This document shows positions 16,265-25,676 of a stretch of 64,000 nt of DNA, one piece after another (positions within the stretch are counted from its first letter, which is position 1; each line of letters opens with the position of its first letter). This DNA comes from CBDDEI01 sp965226775 (GTDB lineage Bacteria; Chloroflexota; Dehalococcoidia; SHYD01), in the NCBI GenBank assembly GCA_965226775.1, contig CBDDEI010000002.1, positions 1,798,001-1,862,000 of the forward strand, read 5' to 3'. Position numbers and translations under genes: made by a program. The notes under the pieces were generated by a model. It saw only the letters and a program-made list of their open reading frames with translations. It was not told the DNA's origin and ran no database searches.

Positions 16265-16364
16265 ACGGAGCTATGCGTGCCATGAGGAAGCCCTATCCCA
16301 ACGGACGCAAACGGCATTGTAGCGTACTTTTCCCTCCCTTAGCTAGCGGTGCAGGCACGCTGTC

Positions 16365-16393
16365 TTGACATTGAACGGGAAGCAACCTAGCAT
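16365..16393 (+). promoter_or_regulatory. Promoter of the SRP RNA
   Basis: TTGACA (16365-16370), 17-base spacer, TAGCAT (16388-16393), with a start predicted near 16400, exactly at the 5' end of the SRP RNA match. Confidence 0.75.
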
Positions 16394-16397
16394 GGGG

Positions 16398-16668
16398 CAC
16401 GGTCGTGCTAGACGGGGAGCTAGCGGTGCCCTGTACCCGCAACCCGCTATAGCGGGGTCGAATGCCTGGCATGAGGCTTACCGCTTCTCAGACCTACCTG
16501 GGTAAGGGATGTTGATGGTTGGGTCCTGCGCGGCAGAGGCCTTTGAACCCCGTCAGATCCGGAAGGAAGCAGCGGTAAGGAGTGCCCTCTGGGTGCCGCA
16601 GGTAAGCCTGACCTGAGTCACCTGTCCGGGCAAGCTCAGAGCGTAGGTCGAAGACAGGTGCACGGCCT
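16398..16668 (+). ncRNA. ffs: Signal recognition particle RNA, long form with Alu domain
   Basis: The core S-domain hairpin contains the invariant GTCAGATCCGGAAGGAAGCAGC (16552-16573), with the flanking helix GCGGCA/TGCCGC (16530-16535 and 16594-16599). The 5' part (gtgctagacggggagctagcggtgccctgtac, from about 16408) and the 3' end (aggtgcacgg, ending about 16665) resemble the Bacillus-type 270-nucleotide RNA as I recall it, so the Alu domain is present. It binds Ffh and targets membrane proteins. The ends are approximate (from the promoter and from the 3' match). The next gene begins about 10 bases after the end. Confidence 0.9.
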
Positions 16669-16677
16669 ATTTCATAT

Positions 16678-18102
16678 ATGGGTATGTACGCACGTATCAT
16701 CCTCCATATCGGGTTTCTCTGCAGCCTAATGATTATCCTTGCTGCTTGGAGCCAGGTTGGTGCGCCCAAGGCGGTAGCAATCCTGGCGGACGGCCTGCTA
16801 TACCGGCTGCAAACCCGTGAGGTCCAGGTTGCCAGCGTGCTACGGGAAGCAAACATTTTCCTTTATCCCGGCGACGAGGTCACGCCGCCACTTACCGCTG
16901 CGTTGGCCGAAGAAACCGCTATCCTTGTTCAACGCGGGGACACGTTTATCCAGGCTCGTGACAAGCTCCTGCTTGACGACTCTCGACCAGCAACGTCGGC
17001 AATAAGCCGGCTCCCTACCGGCAATATAGCCAGCACTAGCTCTGCGATCCCCTCAGCGGCCGCGGACAAAGAGCCGGCGTTCCGGTTTGGTGCAGCGTCG
17101 CCCAACGGAGACGGACAAGCCCTCCAGGACGCAACAGCCCGCGTCAGCCGCTCGATCTTTGTCCACACCTTTGGGCTGGTGACAGAGGTCAACACAACGG
17201 AGACCTCTGTGCAGGAGGCGCTGATAAAGGGCGGGTTCTCGGTTGGCCCCGCGGACCTGGTGCTTCCACATAAAGACACGCCTGTGCAGCAGGGCCAGCA
17301 TGTTTTCTTGCGCAATGCTACGCCGCTATCGCTACAGGTGAATGGACAGTCCAAGCCCATACACACCCTGGCAGAGACCGTGGAGCAGGTGCTTCAGCGG
17401 AACAACATCTCTCTTGGCCCGGGGGATGAAATCACTCCTGAACTAACCACCAAGGTTACGCCCGACATGACCATCTCAGTAGTTAAGATGTCGGGTCGCA
17501 TAGAAGTAGAAGAGCGCACTATTCCCTTCTCCACAAAGTATGTGGCAGATGACCAGATAGAATACGGCGAGCAAGTGGTAACCCGTGCGGGAGCTACGGG
17601 TATCCATAAACGAGAATATTATGTGGAGTACCAGGACAGGCAGAAAGCACACAAGATGCTCCAAAGGGAATGGACGGCTCAGGAAGCTGTGGATGCCGAG
17701 ATACACTATGGGACAAAGATAATCCTCCGTGTACTGGAAACGCCGGCAGGCTCCCTCCAGTACTGGCGCAAGATGCGTGTATGGGCCACCTGGTACAGTC
17801 CCTCCACCGCGGGCGCAGGCACCGTTCCAGGAGATCACTGGTACGGCATGACGCGACTAGGCTACGAAGTACAGCGGGGCGTCATTGCGGTAGACCCAAA
17901 CGTCATCCCCATGCGCACCGGCATGTATGTGCCCGGCTACGGCATCGGGCTAGCGGTGGACACCGGCGGCGGCATCATAGGCAACATGATTGACTTGGGC
18001 TTTGCTGACGACGACGAGAAGACCTGGCCGACCAAGTGGGTGGACATCTATCTCCTGGGCTCTGGGCCGGACCCAGACTCCATCCAGCCGCCGGAAAGCT
18101 AA
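16678..18102 (+). CDS. YabE-like protein: DUF348 repeats, G5 domain and 3D domain
   Basis: It encodes 474 residues. An N-terminal hydrophobic segment (residues 5-25) acts as signal or anchor. Three ubiquitin-like DUF348 units follow (about 33-95, 160-225 and 220-280), then a G5 domain (about 270-345), then a C-terminal 3D domain (about 365-465), where VIAVDPNVIPM, GLAVDTGGGI and the final WVDIYLLG contain the three Asp that name it. The 3D domain is the catalytic part of MltA-like lytic transglycosylases and Rpf-type enzymes, so it is likely an exported peptidoglycan-cleaving enzyme. Its place immediately before rsmA matches the yabE-rsmA order of Firmicutes. Confidence 0.88.
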   Translation: MGMYARIILHIGFLCSLMIILAAWSQVGAPKAVAILADGLLYRLQTREVQVASVLREANIFLYPGDEVTPPLTAALAEETAILVQRGDTFIQARDKLLLDDSRPATSAISRLPTGNIASTSSAIPSAAADKEPAFRFGAASPNGDGQALQDATARVSRSIFVHTFGLVTEVNTTETSVQEALIKGGFSVGPADLVLPHKDTPVQQGQHVFLRNATPLSLQVNGQSKPIHTLAETVEQVLQRNNISLGPGDEITPELTTKVTPDMTISVVKMSGRIEVEERTIPFSTKYVADDQIEYGEQVVTRAGATGIHKREYYVEYQDRQKAHKMLQREWTAQEAVDAEIHYGTKIILRVLETPAGSLQYWRKMRVWATWYSPSTAGAGTVPGDHWYGMTRLGYEVQRGVIAVDPNVIPMRTGMYVPGYGIGLAVDTGGGIIGNMIDLGFADDDEKTWPTKWVDIYLLGSGPDPDSIQPPES

Positions 18103-18106
18103 TCTG

Positions 18107-18983
18107 ATGGCCGCCCCAGCCTCTGCCGTAAACGCGGCGTGGCAAAGCCAGGAGGCAGGTCCGCATCGGGCGCGCAAACAGTGGGGGCAGCACTTCCTCA
18201 CCAGCCGCAGCATCCTGCAGCGTATCCTTCACGCCGCTGCCATCGGCAAGGACGATGATGTAGTGGAGGTGGGGCCAGGCAAGGGTATCCTCACCCGTGA
18301 GCTGGCAAAGGCGGCCCGGCGTGTACTGGCCGTAGAGGTGGATAGTGCGCTTGTCGCTCGGTTGCAGAACGAGTTCGACGCCGCCGGCAACGTCCGCATC
18401 CTCCAAGGCGATATGCTGCACTACCCGCCGGAACGGCTTCTCCCGTGCTTCCCACCGCTTGCTGACGCGCCGTCCACACCCGAGCGCTACCTAGTAGTAG
18501 CCAATCTCCCCTACAACATCGCCGCCCCCACGCTGCGCCTGTTTCTGGAAGGCTCGCCACAGCCTAGCCGCTTAGTGGTGATGGTGCAGCATGAGGTAGC
18601 TAAGAATATAGCGGCAGCGCCGGGAGACATGGGACTGCTCTCTGTGGCTGTGCAGTACTACGGCAAGCCCAAAATCATCGCCAAAGTGCCGCCCAAAAGC
18701 TTCTCCCCTGCTCCTAAGGTAACCTCCGCAGTCATCTGCATTGACGTCTATGACAGACCACAGGTGGACACACCAGGGACGAGATGCCTTCTTCCGTACC
18801 GTGCGCGCAGGATTTGCAGCCCCCAGAAAGCAGCTCCGCAACGCGTTTGCTCAGGGGTTAGGCGTTTCGCCAGACGCCGCAGCCAACGTGCTGGGGAAGG
18901 CGGACATCGATCCACAGCGGCGCGCCCAAACTCTTACGTTAGAAGAATGGGGACAATTGGCCTGTGCCAATTCGCCAACCTAG
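18107..18983 (+). CDS. rsmA: 16S rRNA dimethyladenosine transferase, broken by a +1 indel
   Basis: RsmA (KsgA) dimethylates two adjacent adenines near the 3' end of 16S rRNA. The frame from ATG 18107 shows GQHFL near the start, VVEVGPGKGILT (SAM-binding), and NLPYN (catalytic), up to the C-terminal part. It then runs out of frame after residue ~224. The expected continuation GRDAFFRTVRAGFAAPRKQL..., ending at TAG 18983, is in the frame shifted by +1. Removing one G of GGG (18776-18778) restores a full protein of about 291 residues. It starts four bases after the yabE-like gene. Because the rest is intact, sequence error is more likely than a pseudogene. Confidence 0.88.
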
Positions 18984-18997
18984 CCTATACTCTAACT

Positions 18998-19883
18998 ATG
19001 AGTATCACTGTTCGCGCGTATGCCAAGCTCAACCTCACGTTAGAGGTGCTCAACCGTCGAGAGGACGGCTACCACGAGATCGCCAGCGTGATGCAGAGCG
19101 TCTCGATGGGAGACACTTTGACCGTCGCCCCCGCGCAGCATCTTACGTTAGAGTGCTCCATACCGGAACTAGAGAAATGAAGAGAACCTGGCTTACCGCG
19201 CCGCCAAGCTACTGCGGGATTCCACCGGCACCAGAACGGCTGCAACTATAACTCTGACCAAAGTGATACCCACGTCCAGCGGTATGGGCGGGGGTAGCGC
19301 AGACGCCGCGGCGGCCCTATGGGCACTGGACAGGCTCTGGGACCTGAACTTGCCGCCGGAAGCCCTCCAGGTAATGGCGGGGCAGCTAGGTTCGGACGTG
19401 CCCTTCTTTCTTACTGGCGGCACCGCCCTGGCCACGGGCCGCGGCGAAGCCATCAAACCGCTTACCGCATTGGCCGACCAATGGTTCCTTATGGTGCGGC
19501 CGCCCATTGAAGTCGCCGACAAGACCGCCACTTTGTATGCCAAACTGCGGTCGTATCACCACACATCCAACAACGTCTCGCAGCACATGGTAAAGGTGCT
19601 CGACGAGAGCGGCCCCCTGCACGAGATCCTCTTCCAGAACGCTTTCGATTACGTTGCGCCCTACGCCTACGCCGATATAGGCACGTGGCTGCAACGCACC
19701 CAAGCTATTACCGGCGCACGACCGCACCTGACGGGCTCCGGGCCAGCATTCTTCGTGCTTATCGCCAGTCAGAGCGAAGGTGAAGCCTTTGCGGCGGAAC
19801 TCACGAAAGAGGGGGCGCAAGCCTTTGTGGTGCAGACCGTGCCTCACGCTATCGAGCTGATCGAGACAGAGGAAGCGCAGTGA
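18998..19883 (+). CDS. ispE: 4-diphosphocytidyl-2-C-methyl-D-erythritol kinase, broken by a +1 indel
   Basis: IspE phosphorylates CDP-methylerythritol in the MEP pathway to isoprenoids. The first part has RAYAKLNLTLEVLNRREDGYHEI. It stops at TGA 19178-19180, just after PELEK. The second part, in the +1 frame, carries NLAYRAAKLL and the GHMP kinase ATP motif PTSSGMGGGSADAA, and goes on to 19883. Deleting one A of AAA (19175-19177) joins them as PELENEENLAYRAAK. The full product would be about 294 residues, the normal size. GTG of ybeY overlaps its stop. The pathway is essential in most bacteria, so sequence error is favoured. Confidence 0.88.
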
Positions 19884-20407
19884 CCCGGCGCAAGCCGCGC
19901 GTTGCTGTAGACCCTGCCTTCCGCCGTCAAGTACGGACAGCCCAGCTACAAGGGTGGGCAATAGCCGCGCTAGACTACCTCACCCTCCCTGAGCGCACCG
20001 CCATAGAGATTGCTGTAGTAGACGACGACGCAATCAGAGAGCTTAACCAATCCTATCGCGGCTTGGATGAGGCTACAGACGTCCTCTCCTTTCCCTACAC
20101 GCCGCTGGCCGCGCCCGCGCCCTTCTACGGCGATGCGCCTCAGCAACGGCCCACCGATCCTGCCTTTGCGACGCCGCGCGGCTCTGGTCTTCTACTCGGT
20201 GAAGTGCTCATTGCGCTGCCCTACGCCCAGCGGCAGGCCAAAGAGCAGGCACACTCGTTTGAGGCAGAGCTGCAAACGCTGATGGTGCACGGCATCCTGC
20301 ACCTAGTGGGCCACGACCACGAGGAACCTGAGGACGCAGCCGCAATGGAGCAGGCAACACGGGAGATCATGGAGCAGACGGCGCAAAGCAGCGCACCGGT
20401 AAGCTAA
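19880..20407 (+). CDS. ybeY: rRNA maturation endoribonuclease YbeY
   Basis: It encodes 175 residues from a GTG that overlaps the ispE stop (GTGA). The zinc signature HGILHLVGHDH is at about residues 137-147, with DEATDVLSFPY at about 63-73, which is diagnostic for UPF0054/YbeY. YbeY processes the 3' end of 16S rRNA and takes part in ribosome quality control. An insertion rich in Pro/Ala (about residues 75-100) lengthens the usual loop between the DVLSFP motif and GEV.IA. It is the last gene of the yabE-rsmA-ispE-ybeY run. Confidence 0.93.
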   Translation: MTRRKPRVAVDPAFRRQVRTAQLQGWAIAALDYLTLPERTAIEIAVVDDDAIRELNQSYRGLDEATDVLSFPYTPLAAPAPFYGDAPQQRPTDPAFATPRGSGLLLGEVLIALPYAQRQAKEQAHSFEAELQTLMVHGILHLVGHDHEEPEDAAAMEQATREIMEQTAQSSAPVS

Positions 20408-20518
20408 CCGGACGAAGCCTTCCACAGTGCCCTCTAACAGTGCCGTCTAAAGGAGACTGCACCGCGCGAGTGTTCTATAATGTTTGGCAGATACCTCCTG
20501 TGAGGTTGTAGAGCGCAT

Positions 20519-22204
20519 ATGCCCACCCCAGTCCTCTATCGAAAGTGGCGTCCCCAGACCCTGAGCCAAGTGGTGGGGCAAGAGCACGTCACGCGCACGC
20601 TCCTCAATGCGCTCATTGCAGGCCGAGTTGCCCACGCCTACCTCTTCTGTGGCCCCCGCGGCACGGGCAAGACCAGCACGGCTCGTATCCTTGCCAAGGC
20701 GGTGAACTGCCTGGAGAACGGCAAAGGAGAGCCCTGCGGCACGTGCGGCGTGTGCCAGGCTATCACTGATGGCAACGCCATGGACATGATTGAAATCGAC
20801 GCCGCCAGCAATCGCGGCATTGACGATATCAGGGACCTGCGAGAAAAGGTGAACTTTGCTCCCAACCAGGCCCGCTTCAAGGTATACATCATGGATGAAG
20901 TCCATATGCTCACCGACTCCGCGTTCAACGCCCTGCTGAAGACCCTGGAGGAGCCGCCGCCCTTTACTATCTTTGTCCTTGCCACAACAGAGGTGCACGA
21001 AGTGCCTGTCACCATCGTCTCTCGCTGCCAGCGCTTCGACTTCCGCAGGCTCTCCGTTTCCGACCTCACCGGCTATCTCAATACCATCTGCCAAGGTGAG
21101 GGCATCCAGGCAGAAGAGGACGCGCTGGCTGTTATCGCTCGCACGGCCAACGGCAGCGCACGCGATGCGGTGAATCTGCTGGAACAGGTAGAGGTTGCCA
21201 GCGAAGGTATGGTCACAGTTAACGCCGTGGAGCAGGTGCTAGGCCTCGTTTCCAACCCCATTGCTATCCAGGTAGCTCGAGCGGTTGTGGGCCAAGCGCT
21301 GCCCGAGGGTTTGAACGCCATCCAAGCCGCCAGAGAGAGCGGGGCAAACCTGGCCCAGTTTGGCAAAGAGGTGACAGAGCATCTCCGCAGCCTCCTCCTG
21401 TTGAAAGCAGGTGTGCCGGAAGCCCTTAGCCTACCCGCAGAATCGCTAAAAGAGCTGACCGGCCTTGTCCAGACAGTGAGCCTTCAGCAGATCACCAAGG
21501 CGGTGAGCGCCTTCAGCCAGCTCGATTTCCGCGGCGTAGAGGGATCGTCCTTGCCCTTGGAGCTAGCCTTGGTGGAAGCGCTCCAAGTGCCCGCGGCTCC
21601 TGCAGCGGCGGCTGCACCCCCTGCGCAAGCAGCGCCCGCCCGCCCTACGGCCGCGCCGGCAACCGCCGCGCCACGCCAGCCGGCGGCAGCTAAGGAAGCG
21701 CAGCCCGTTCCCGCCATAACGCCAGCATCCAGTAAACCCGCTGCTGAGGAGCCGCCAGCGCGGGAACCTGCTGTTGCCGCTTCACCTGTGACTCAACCCG
21801 AACCAGCACCAGCCCCCGCACCAGTGGCGTCGGTCAACCCCGATGAGTCCGAGTTGGAAAAGATGCGTCGCTTGCTGAAGGAGGTGAAAGTCCCTCAGAT
21901 GCGGTTCATTGAAAGCCTCTTCCGCAGCGGCTGTGTCATCGACCGTATTGAAGAGCAGATCTTGGTGCTAAGCTTCCGGCCCGCACTCGCCAGCCACAAG
22001 GAGCGCATGGAGCGGCCGGAGAACTTGCGTTACGCGGAGGACGCCATCCGGCAACTCAGCGGCACGCCTTATCGTATTCGTTGTATCCTGAATGACAATC
22101 CTACCGGCTCACAGCCCGCTAACGGTGGAGCCGGCGGTCACCTAGTCCAGGCAGCGCTCAATGCAGGCGCACGGCGCGTGAATCCCCCATCACAGGAGGC
22201 ATAA
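20519..22204 (+). CDS. dnaX: DNA polymerase III subunits gamma and tau
   Basis: It encodes 561 residues. The clamp-loader ATPase has Walker A GPRGTGKTSTAR near residue 45, a zinc-binding Cys cluster (CLENGKGEPCGTCGVC, about 62-78), DEVHML (Walker B), and sensor 1 LATTE. It is followed by domain III and a long Ala/Pro-rich linker (about 355-440) before the C-terminal tau domain. A TATAAT at 20476-20481 upstream is a likely -10, with no good -35. I see no A-rich slippery site of the kind that makes gamma in E. coli, so only tau may be made. The stop overlaps the ATG of ybaB (TAATG). Confidence 0.95.
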   Translation: MPTPVLYRKWRPQTLSQVVGQEHVTRTLLNALIAGRVAHAYLFCGPRGTGKTSTARILAKAVNCLENGKGEPCGTCGVCQAITDGNAMDMIEIDAASNRGIDDIRDLREKVNFAPNQARFKVYIMDEVHMLTDSAFNALLKTLEEPPPFTIFVLATTEVHEVPVTIVSRCQRFDFRRLSVSDLTGYLNTICQGEGIQAEEDALAVIARTANGSARDAVNLLEQVEVASEGMVTVNAVEQVLGLVSNPIAIQVARAVVGQALPEGLNAIQAARESGANLAQFGKEVTEHLRSLLLLKAGVPEALSLPAESLKELTGLVQTVSLQQITKAVSAFSQLDFRGVEGSSLPLELALVEALQVPAAPAAAAAPPAQAAPARPTAAPATAAPRQPAAAKEAQPVPAITPASSKPAAEEPPAREPAVAASPVTQPEPAPAPAPVASVNPDESELEKMRRLLKEVKVPQMRFIESLFRSGCVIDRIEEQILVLSFRPALASHKERMERPENLRYAEDAIRQLSGTPYRIRCILNDNPTGSQPANGGAGGHLVQAALNAGARRVNPPSQEA

Positions 22205-22509
22205 TGAATCGGGATATGATCAAGCAGGCCCAGCAGTTGCAGGCCCGTATGGCTAAGATGCAAGATGAGCTTGCCACCGAAAACGTGGAGGCCACCGCCG
22301 GCGGCGGCGTGGTGACTGTAGTGATGAATGGGCAACAAGTGCTTCAGTCCATCCACATCCAGCCGGACGCCGTTGACCCAAACGATGTGGAGATGCTGGA
22401 AGACCTGGTAAGCGCCGCAGTCAATGAGGCGCTGGAGAAGAGCCGTACCCTCGCCACCCAGAAGCTGGGCGCTATCACCGGTGGTATGAAGCTGCCGGGG
22501 ATGATGTAG
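22204..22509 (+). CDS. ybaB: YbaB/EbfC nucleoid-associated protein
   Basis: It encodes 101 residues of the YbaB/EbfC DNA-binding family: MNRDMIKQAQQLQARMAKMQDEL, then VEATAGGGVVTVVMNGQQ, DLVSAAVNEAL, and a Gly/Met-rich end (GGMKLPGMM). It forms dimers that bind DNA and lies between dnaX and recR, the conserved bacterial order. Its ATG overlaps the dnaX stop, implying coupling. Confidence 0.95.
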   Translation: MNRDMIKQAQQLQARMAKMQDELATENVEATAGGGVVTVVMNGQQVLQSIHIQPDAVDPNDVEMLEDLVSAAVNEALEKSRTLATQKLGAITGGMKLPGMM

Positions 22510-22528
22510 GCCGCTCCCCAATCACATC

Positions 22529-23143
22529 GTGACCACACCTTCCGCCTTCTCCCGCCCCATGGCGCGGCTCATCGAGGAGCTGAATAAGCTACCTGGCGTG
22601 GGACCTAAGTCCGCTCAACGCCTTGCCTACCACCTGCTGCGAGCGTCGCTGGAAGAGGCCCAAGCCCTAGCTCAGGCCATCGTAGAGATGAAAGAGCGGA
22701 GCATTCTCTGCCCAATCTGCCAGCACATTACAGAGACCAGCCCCTGCTCCATCTGCCAGGACCTCAGCAGAGACCAGACAAAGGTCTGCGTTATAGAGGA
22801 GCCCCTGGACTTAGTAGCGCTAGAGCGCGCGCGGGGCTACAAGGGGCTCTACCACGTGCTCCACGGCGTTATTTCCCCCATGGATGGCGTCGGCCCCGAG
22901 CAGCTCAAAATCCGAGAGTTGCTGACACGACTCCAGGATGGGACTATCCAAGAAGTTATCATGGCCACCAACCCCACACTGGAGGGTGAAGCCACGGCCA
23001 TGTACATCCAACGCCTAATCTCGCCCCTGGGGATTCGCGTCACCCGCCTAGCCCGGGGCCTGCCCGTGGGCGCAGACCTAGAGTACGCGGATGACGTCAC
23101 GCTGGCCCGCGCTATCGAGGGCCGTCAGGATATCCCCTCATGA
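22529..23143 (+). CDS. recR: Recombination protein RecR
   Basis: It encodes 204 residues from GTG 22529. It shows the helix-hairpin-helix LPGVGPKSAQRLA, the zinc finger CPICQHITETSPCSIC (about residues 66-81), and a Toprim domain with CVIEEP and GVISPMDGVGP and EVIMATNPTLEGEATAMYI. RecR works with RecO and RecF to load RecA at gaps. The start could instead be the ATG ten codons later; the ribosome site is not decisive. Its stop overlaps the recO start by four bases. Confidence 0.95.
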   Translation: MTTPSAFSRPMARLIEELNKLPGVGPKSAQRLAYHLLRASLEEAQALAQAIVEMKERSILCPICQHITETSPCSICQDLSRDQTKVCVIEEPLDLVALERARGYKGLYHVLHGVISPMDGVGPEQLKIRELLTRLQDGTIQEVIMATNPTLEGEATAMYIQRLISPLGIRVTRLARGLPVGADLEYADDVTLARAIEGRQDIPS

Positions 23144-23937
23144 TGCGAGGAGCGCAGACCTATCGCACCGAGGCAATTGTGCTAAGGCACGTCCGCCTTG
23201 GTGAGGCCGACCGTCTGCTGACGCTCTTCTCTCCTACCCTTGGCAAGATACGGGCAGTAGCCAAGGGCGTGCTCCGACCCACCAGCCATCTTGCCGGACA
23301 CTTGGATATCTTTTCCCGTAGCTCGTTGCTCTTAGTAGACACTCAATCCCTCGACCTCATAACCCAGGCGCAGCTCCAGGAGAGTTTCCCATCCCTACAA
23401 GAAGACCTGGAGCGGGTATCTCAGGCGCTCTACGTGGCCGAACTGCTGGACCGCCTCACAGAAGAAGACCAGTGCGAAAGCGCCGCGAGCTACAACCGCC
23501 TCCTTTCCACACTGCGTTGGCTCAGCACGACCCAACAGCCTGACGTGGCGGTCCGCTACTTCGAGATGCAGATTCTGGGCCTGGCCGGCTACCGTCCTGA
23601 GCTCTATACCTGTTTACTCTGCCGCCAGCCGCTGCAAGAAGAGACCAATGCACTCAGCTCAGTGCACGGCGGCGCGCTCTGTTCCCGCTGCGCCGACACC
23701 GACCCCACCGCGCCTCCACTATCCGTAGCCACGCTCAAAGTCCTGCGGCTGCTACAGCAAGACCGCCAGGACACCATCCGCCGGTTACGGCTTGAACCAG
23801 CGCTCAGGCGAGAGCTGGAAGCGCTGCTCCAAGGCTATCTTTCCACCGTCCTCGATCAGGAAGTGCGCTCCGCGACATTTGTCGAAACGGTACGGGCTAT
23901 GCCGCGGCAGGCGAATGAACCACAGCTACTGGGCTAG
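23140..23937 (+). CDS. recO: DNA repair protein RecO
   Basis: It encodes 265 residues. The N-terminal OB fold has TEAIVLRHVRLGEADRLLTLFSPTLGKI, VAKGVLRPTSHLAG and LDIFSRSSLLLV. A helical domain follows, with a Cys pair in CLLCRQPL (about 164-167) and a second Cys pair CSRCAD (about 185), which form the zinc site of many RecO proteins. It acts with RecR in RecA loading. Adjacency of recR and recO is frequent and both are translationally coupled here. Confidence 0.92.
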   Translation: MMRGAQTYRTEAIVLRHVRLGEADRLLTLFSPTLGKIRAVAKGVLRPTSHLAGHLDIFSRSSLLLVDTQSLDLITQAQLQESFPSLQEDLERVSQALYVAELLDRLTEEDQCESAASYNRLLSTLRWLSTTQQPDVAVRYFEMQILGLAGYRPELYTCLLCRQPLQEETNALSSVHGGALCSRCADTDPTAPPLSVATLKVLRLLQQDRQDTIRRLRLEPALRRELEALLQGYLSTVLDQEVRSATFVETVRAMPRQANEPQLLG

Positions 23938-23992
23938 TTTTGCATAGAGCTATGAGAGGAACCAGCGTGCAACCCACTCAAGGAAACTCCAC

Positions 23993-24697
23993 GTGATCCC
24001 GCTTTCCGACCAATCCACAGTACGGCGACGATTTCCGGTCGTCACCGTGGGCATCATTGTCATCAATGTGCTTGTTTTTGTGTACCAGTTCACCCTGAAC
24101 GAACAAGCGTTGCAGCTCTTTGTGTACTCCTACGGCATGCGACCTGCGGAGATTACCTTGGGCCGGGATTTCGCCCCGCTTATACAGATTCCCGTTTGGG
24201 GCACGCTCCTTACCTCGATGTTTATGCACGGCGGCTTCATGCACATCATCGGTAACATGCTCTACCTCTGGGTCTTTGGCGACACCATAGAGGACGTGCT
24301 GCACCGTGGCCCATTCATCATCTTCTACGTCGTCTGTGGTTTGACCGCCTCCGCCGCTCAGATCGTCACCGATCCCACTTCTGGCATACCCAACATAGGA
24401 GCTAGCGGAGCGGTCGCAGGGGTGCTCGGCGCGTACCTGGTGCTTTTCCCAAAGCATCGCATCAACACCCTGCTCACGTTGGGGTACTTCTGGCGGATGG
24501 TGCAGCTTCCGGCCATGCTTGTGCTGGGATTCTGGATTGTGATCCAGTTTTTTACAGGACTAACGTCCTTTGGGGTGGAGACAGGCGTGGCCTATTGGGC
24601 ACACGTCGGAGGATTCGCGGTAGGCGCTGCCCTTGCGGCGCCCCTAGCGATAAGCTACCGGATGCGGCGCCGCAATCAGTCGCCCTGGGAACAGTAG
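23993..24697 (+). CDS. Rhomboid family intramembrane serine protease
   Basis: It encodes 234 residues from GTG 23993 (AGGAAA nearby). Six hydrophobic helices are visible. The nucleophile Ser is in NIGASGAVAGVLGAY (about residue 145), the catalytic His in YWAHVGGFAVG (about 205), and HGGFMHIIGNMLYLWVFG is the conserved loop/helix-2 motif. It cleaves transmembrane substrates within the bilayer. The C-terminus is basic (RMRRRNQSPWEQ). Convergent with the polyprenyl synthase gene and only four bases away from it. Confidence 0.92.
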   Translation: MIPLSDQSTVRRRFPVVTVGIIVINVLVFVYQFTLNEQALQLFVYSYGMRPAEITLGRDFAPLIQIPVWGTLLTSMFMHGGFMHIIGNMLYLWVFGDTIEDVLHRGPFIIFYVVCGLTASAAQIVTDPTSGIPNIGASGAVAGVLGAYLVLFPKHRINTLLTLGYFWRMVQLPAMLVLGFWIVIQFFTGLTSFGVETGVAYWAHVGGFAVGAALAAPLAISYRMRRRNQSPWEQ

Positions 24698-24701
24698 CGC
24701 G

Positions 24702-25676
24702 CTAGTTCGCGCGCTCTAGCACAAAGCGCGGCGCCTGAGAGAGCGCGTCCCGGATGGGGCTCTGCGGCAATACCCGTAGCTCATCCACGGCAGACCGGCA
24801 AAACTCCTCAGCTATCTCGTGCGCTTGCTCCAGCACGGACGAGGCGCGCACTGCTTCCACCGCTTCCCGAACGTCCCGCCGGCTCTTCTCTTGCTCAAAG
24901 AGGTGTTGAATGGGGCTCTGCTGGGGCTGCTGCTCCACTAGCAGGATAGCGGGAAGGGTCAGCGTGCCCTCCCGCAAGTCGCCGCCGGCCGGCTTGCCGA
25001 GCGTCGCTTCATCGCCGGTAAAGTCGAGAATATCATCCATTATCTGGAAGGCCACGCCCAAGTCATTAGCGTAGCGGCGCAAGGCTTGCACCTGCTCCTC
25101 CGGCGCGCCGCTCAGGGCTGCGCCCGACTCCGCGGCCATAGCAAAGAGCGCCGCAGTCTTCTGCCTTATGCGCTGGTAGTACTCCTCCCGGGTGGTCTGC
25201 CAGTGGTAGGCTGCAAACTGCTGGGCCAGCTCACCGCCGCAGATAGTGCGCAGCGTCTCCGCAAAGAGGCGCATCACCCGAACATTGGCGGTGCGGGCCA
25301 CCATTGCCGCGGCGGCAGCAAAGAGATAATCGCCAAAGAGGACGGCAACGCCATCATTCCAGTCGTGGTTGACGGTGGCCATGCCACGACGCAGCATTGC
25401 TTTATCCAGCGTGTCGTCGTGCACCAGTGTGGCGGTGTGGAGCAGCTCCACTGAGGTAGCCATGGGGATATGCAACGCAGGATCGAAGCGGCCCACTTTG
25501 CCGGTGAGGAGGGTGAGCACCGGCCGCATGCGCTTGCCGCTGGTCCCCAGCACTTGGCGGGTGAGGTTTGCCAGCCAGTCGTACTCCACCTGGCTCACCT
25601 CTTTGAGCATCTCCTCTACCTGAGCCAGGTCCGCGGCCACCAAACCGTACAGCCGGGCAGTATCCAGCGCGGTCAT
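24702..25676 (-). CDS. Trans-polyprenyl diphosphate synthase
   Basis: It encodes 324 residues from ATG 25676 (MTALDTARLYGL); the frame also allows an ATG ten codons upstream with a run of Arg. The two Asp-rich motifs are DDTLD (first, about residue 90) and DDILD (second, about 220), with GKRMRPVLTLL upstream and GDLREGTLTLP downstream. It condenses isopentenyl diphosphate with an allylic primer, giving the side chain of quinones or a carotenoid/lipid carrier precursor. The residues before the first Asp motif suggest a medium- or long-chain product; I do not assign the length. ispE in this window makes part of its substrate. Confidence 0.9.
   Translation of the reverse strand: MTALDTARLYGLVAADLAQVEEMLKEVSQVEYDWLANLTRQVLGTSGKRMRPVLTLLTGKVGRFDPALHIPMATSVELLHTATLVHDDTLDKAMLRRGMATVNHDWNDGVAVLFGDYLFAAAAAMVARTANVRVMRLFAETLRTICGGELAQQFAAYHWQTTREEYYQRIRQKTAALFAMAAESGAALSGAPEEQVQALRRYANDLGVAFQIMDDILDFTGDEATLGKPAGGDLREGTLTLPAILLVEQQPQQSPIQHLFEQEKSRRDVREAVEAVRASSVLEQAHEIAEEFCRSAVDELRVLPQSPIRDALSQAPRFVLERAN

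Noticed and set aside
18107..19883. rsmA and ispE as pseudogenes or programmed frameshifts
   Set aside because: No slippery sequence or pseudoknot is visible, the downstream frames are intact, and similar one-base faults recur in unrelated genes.
20519..22204. Programmed frameshift in dnaX producing gamma
   Set aside because: I found no A-rich slippery heptamer or strong stem after the ATPase region; cannot be excluded but not supported.
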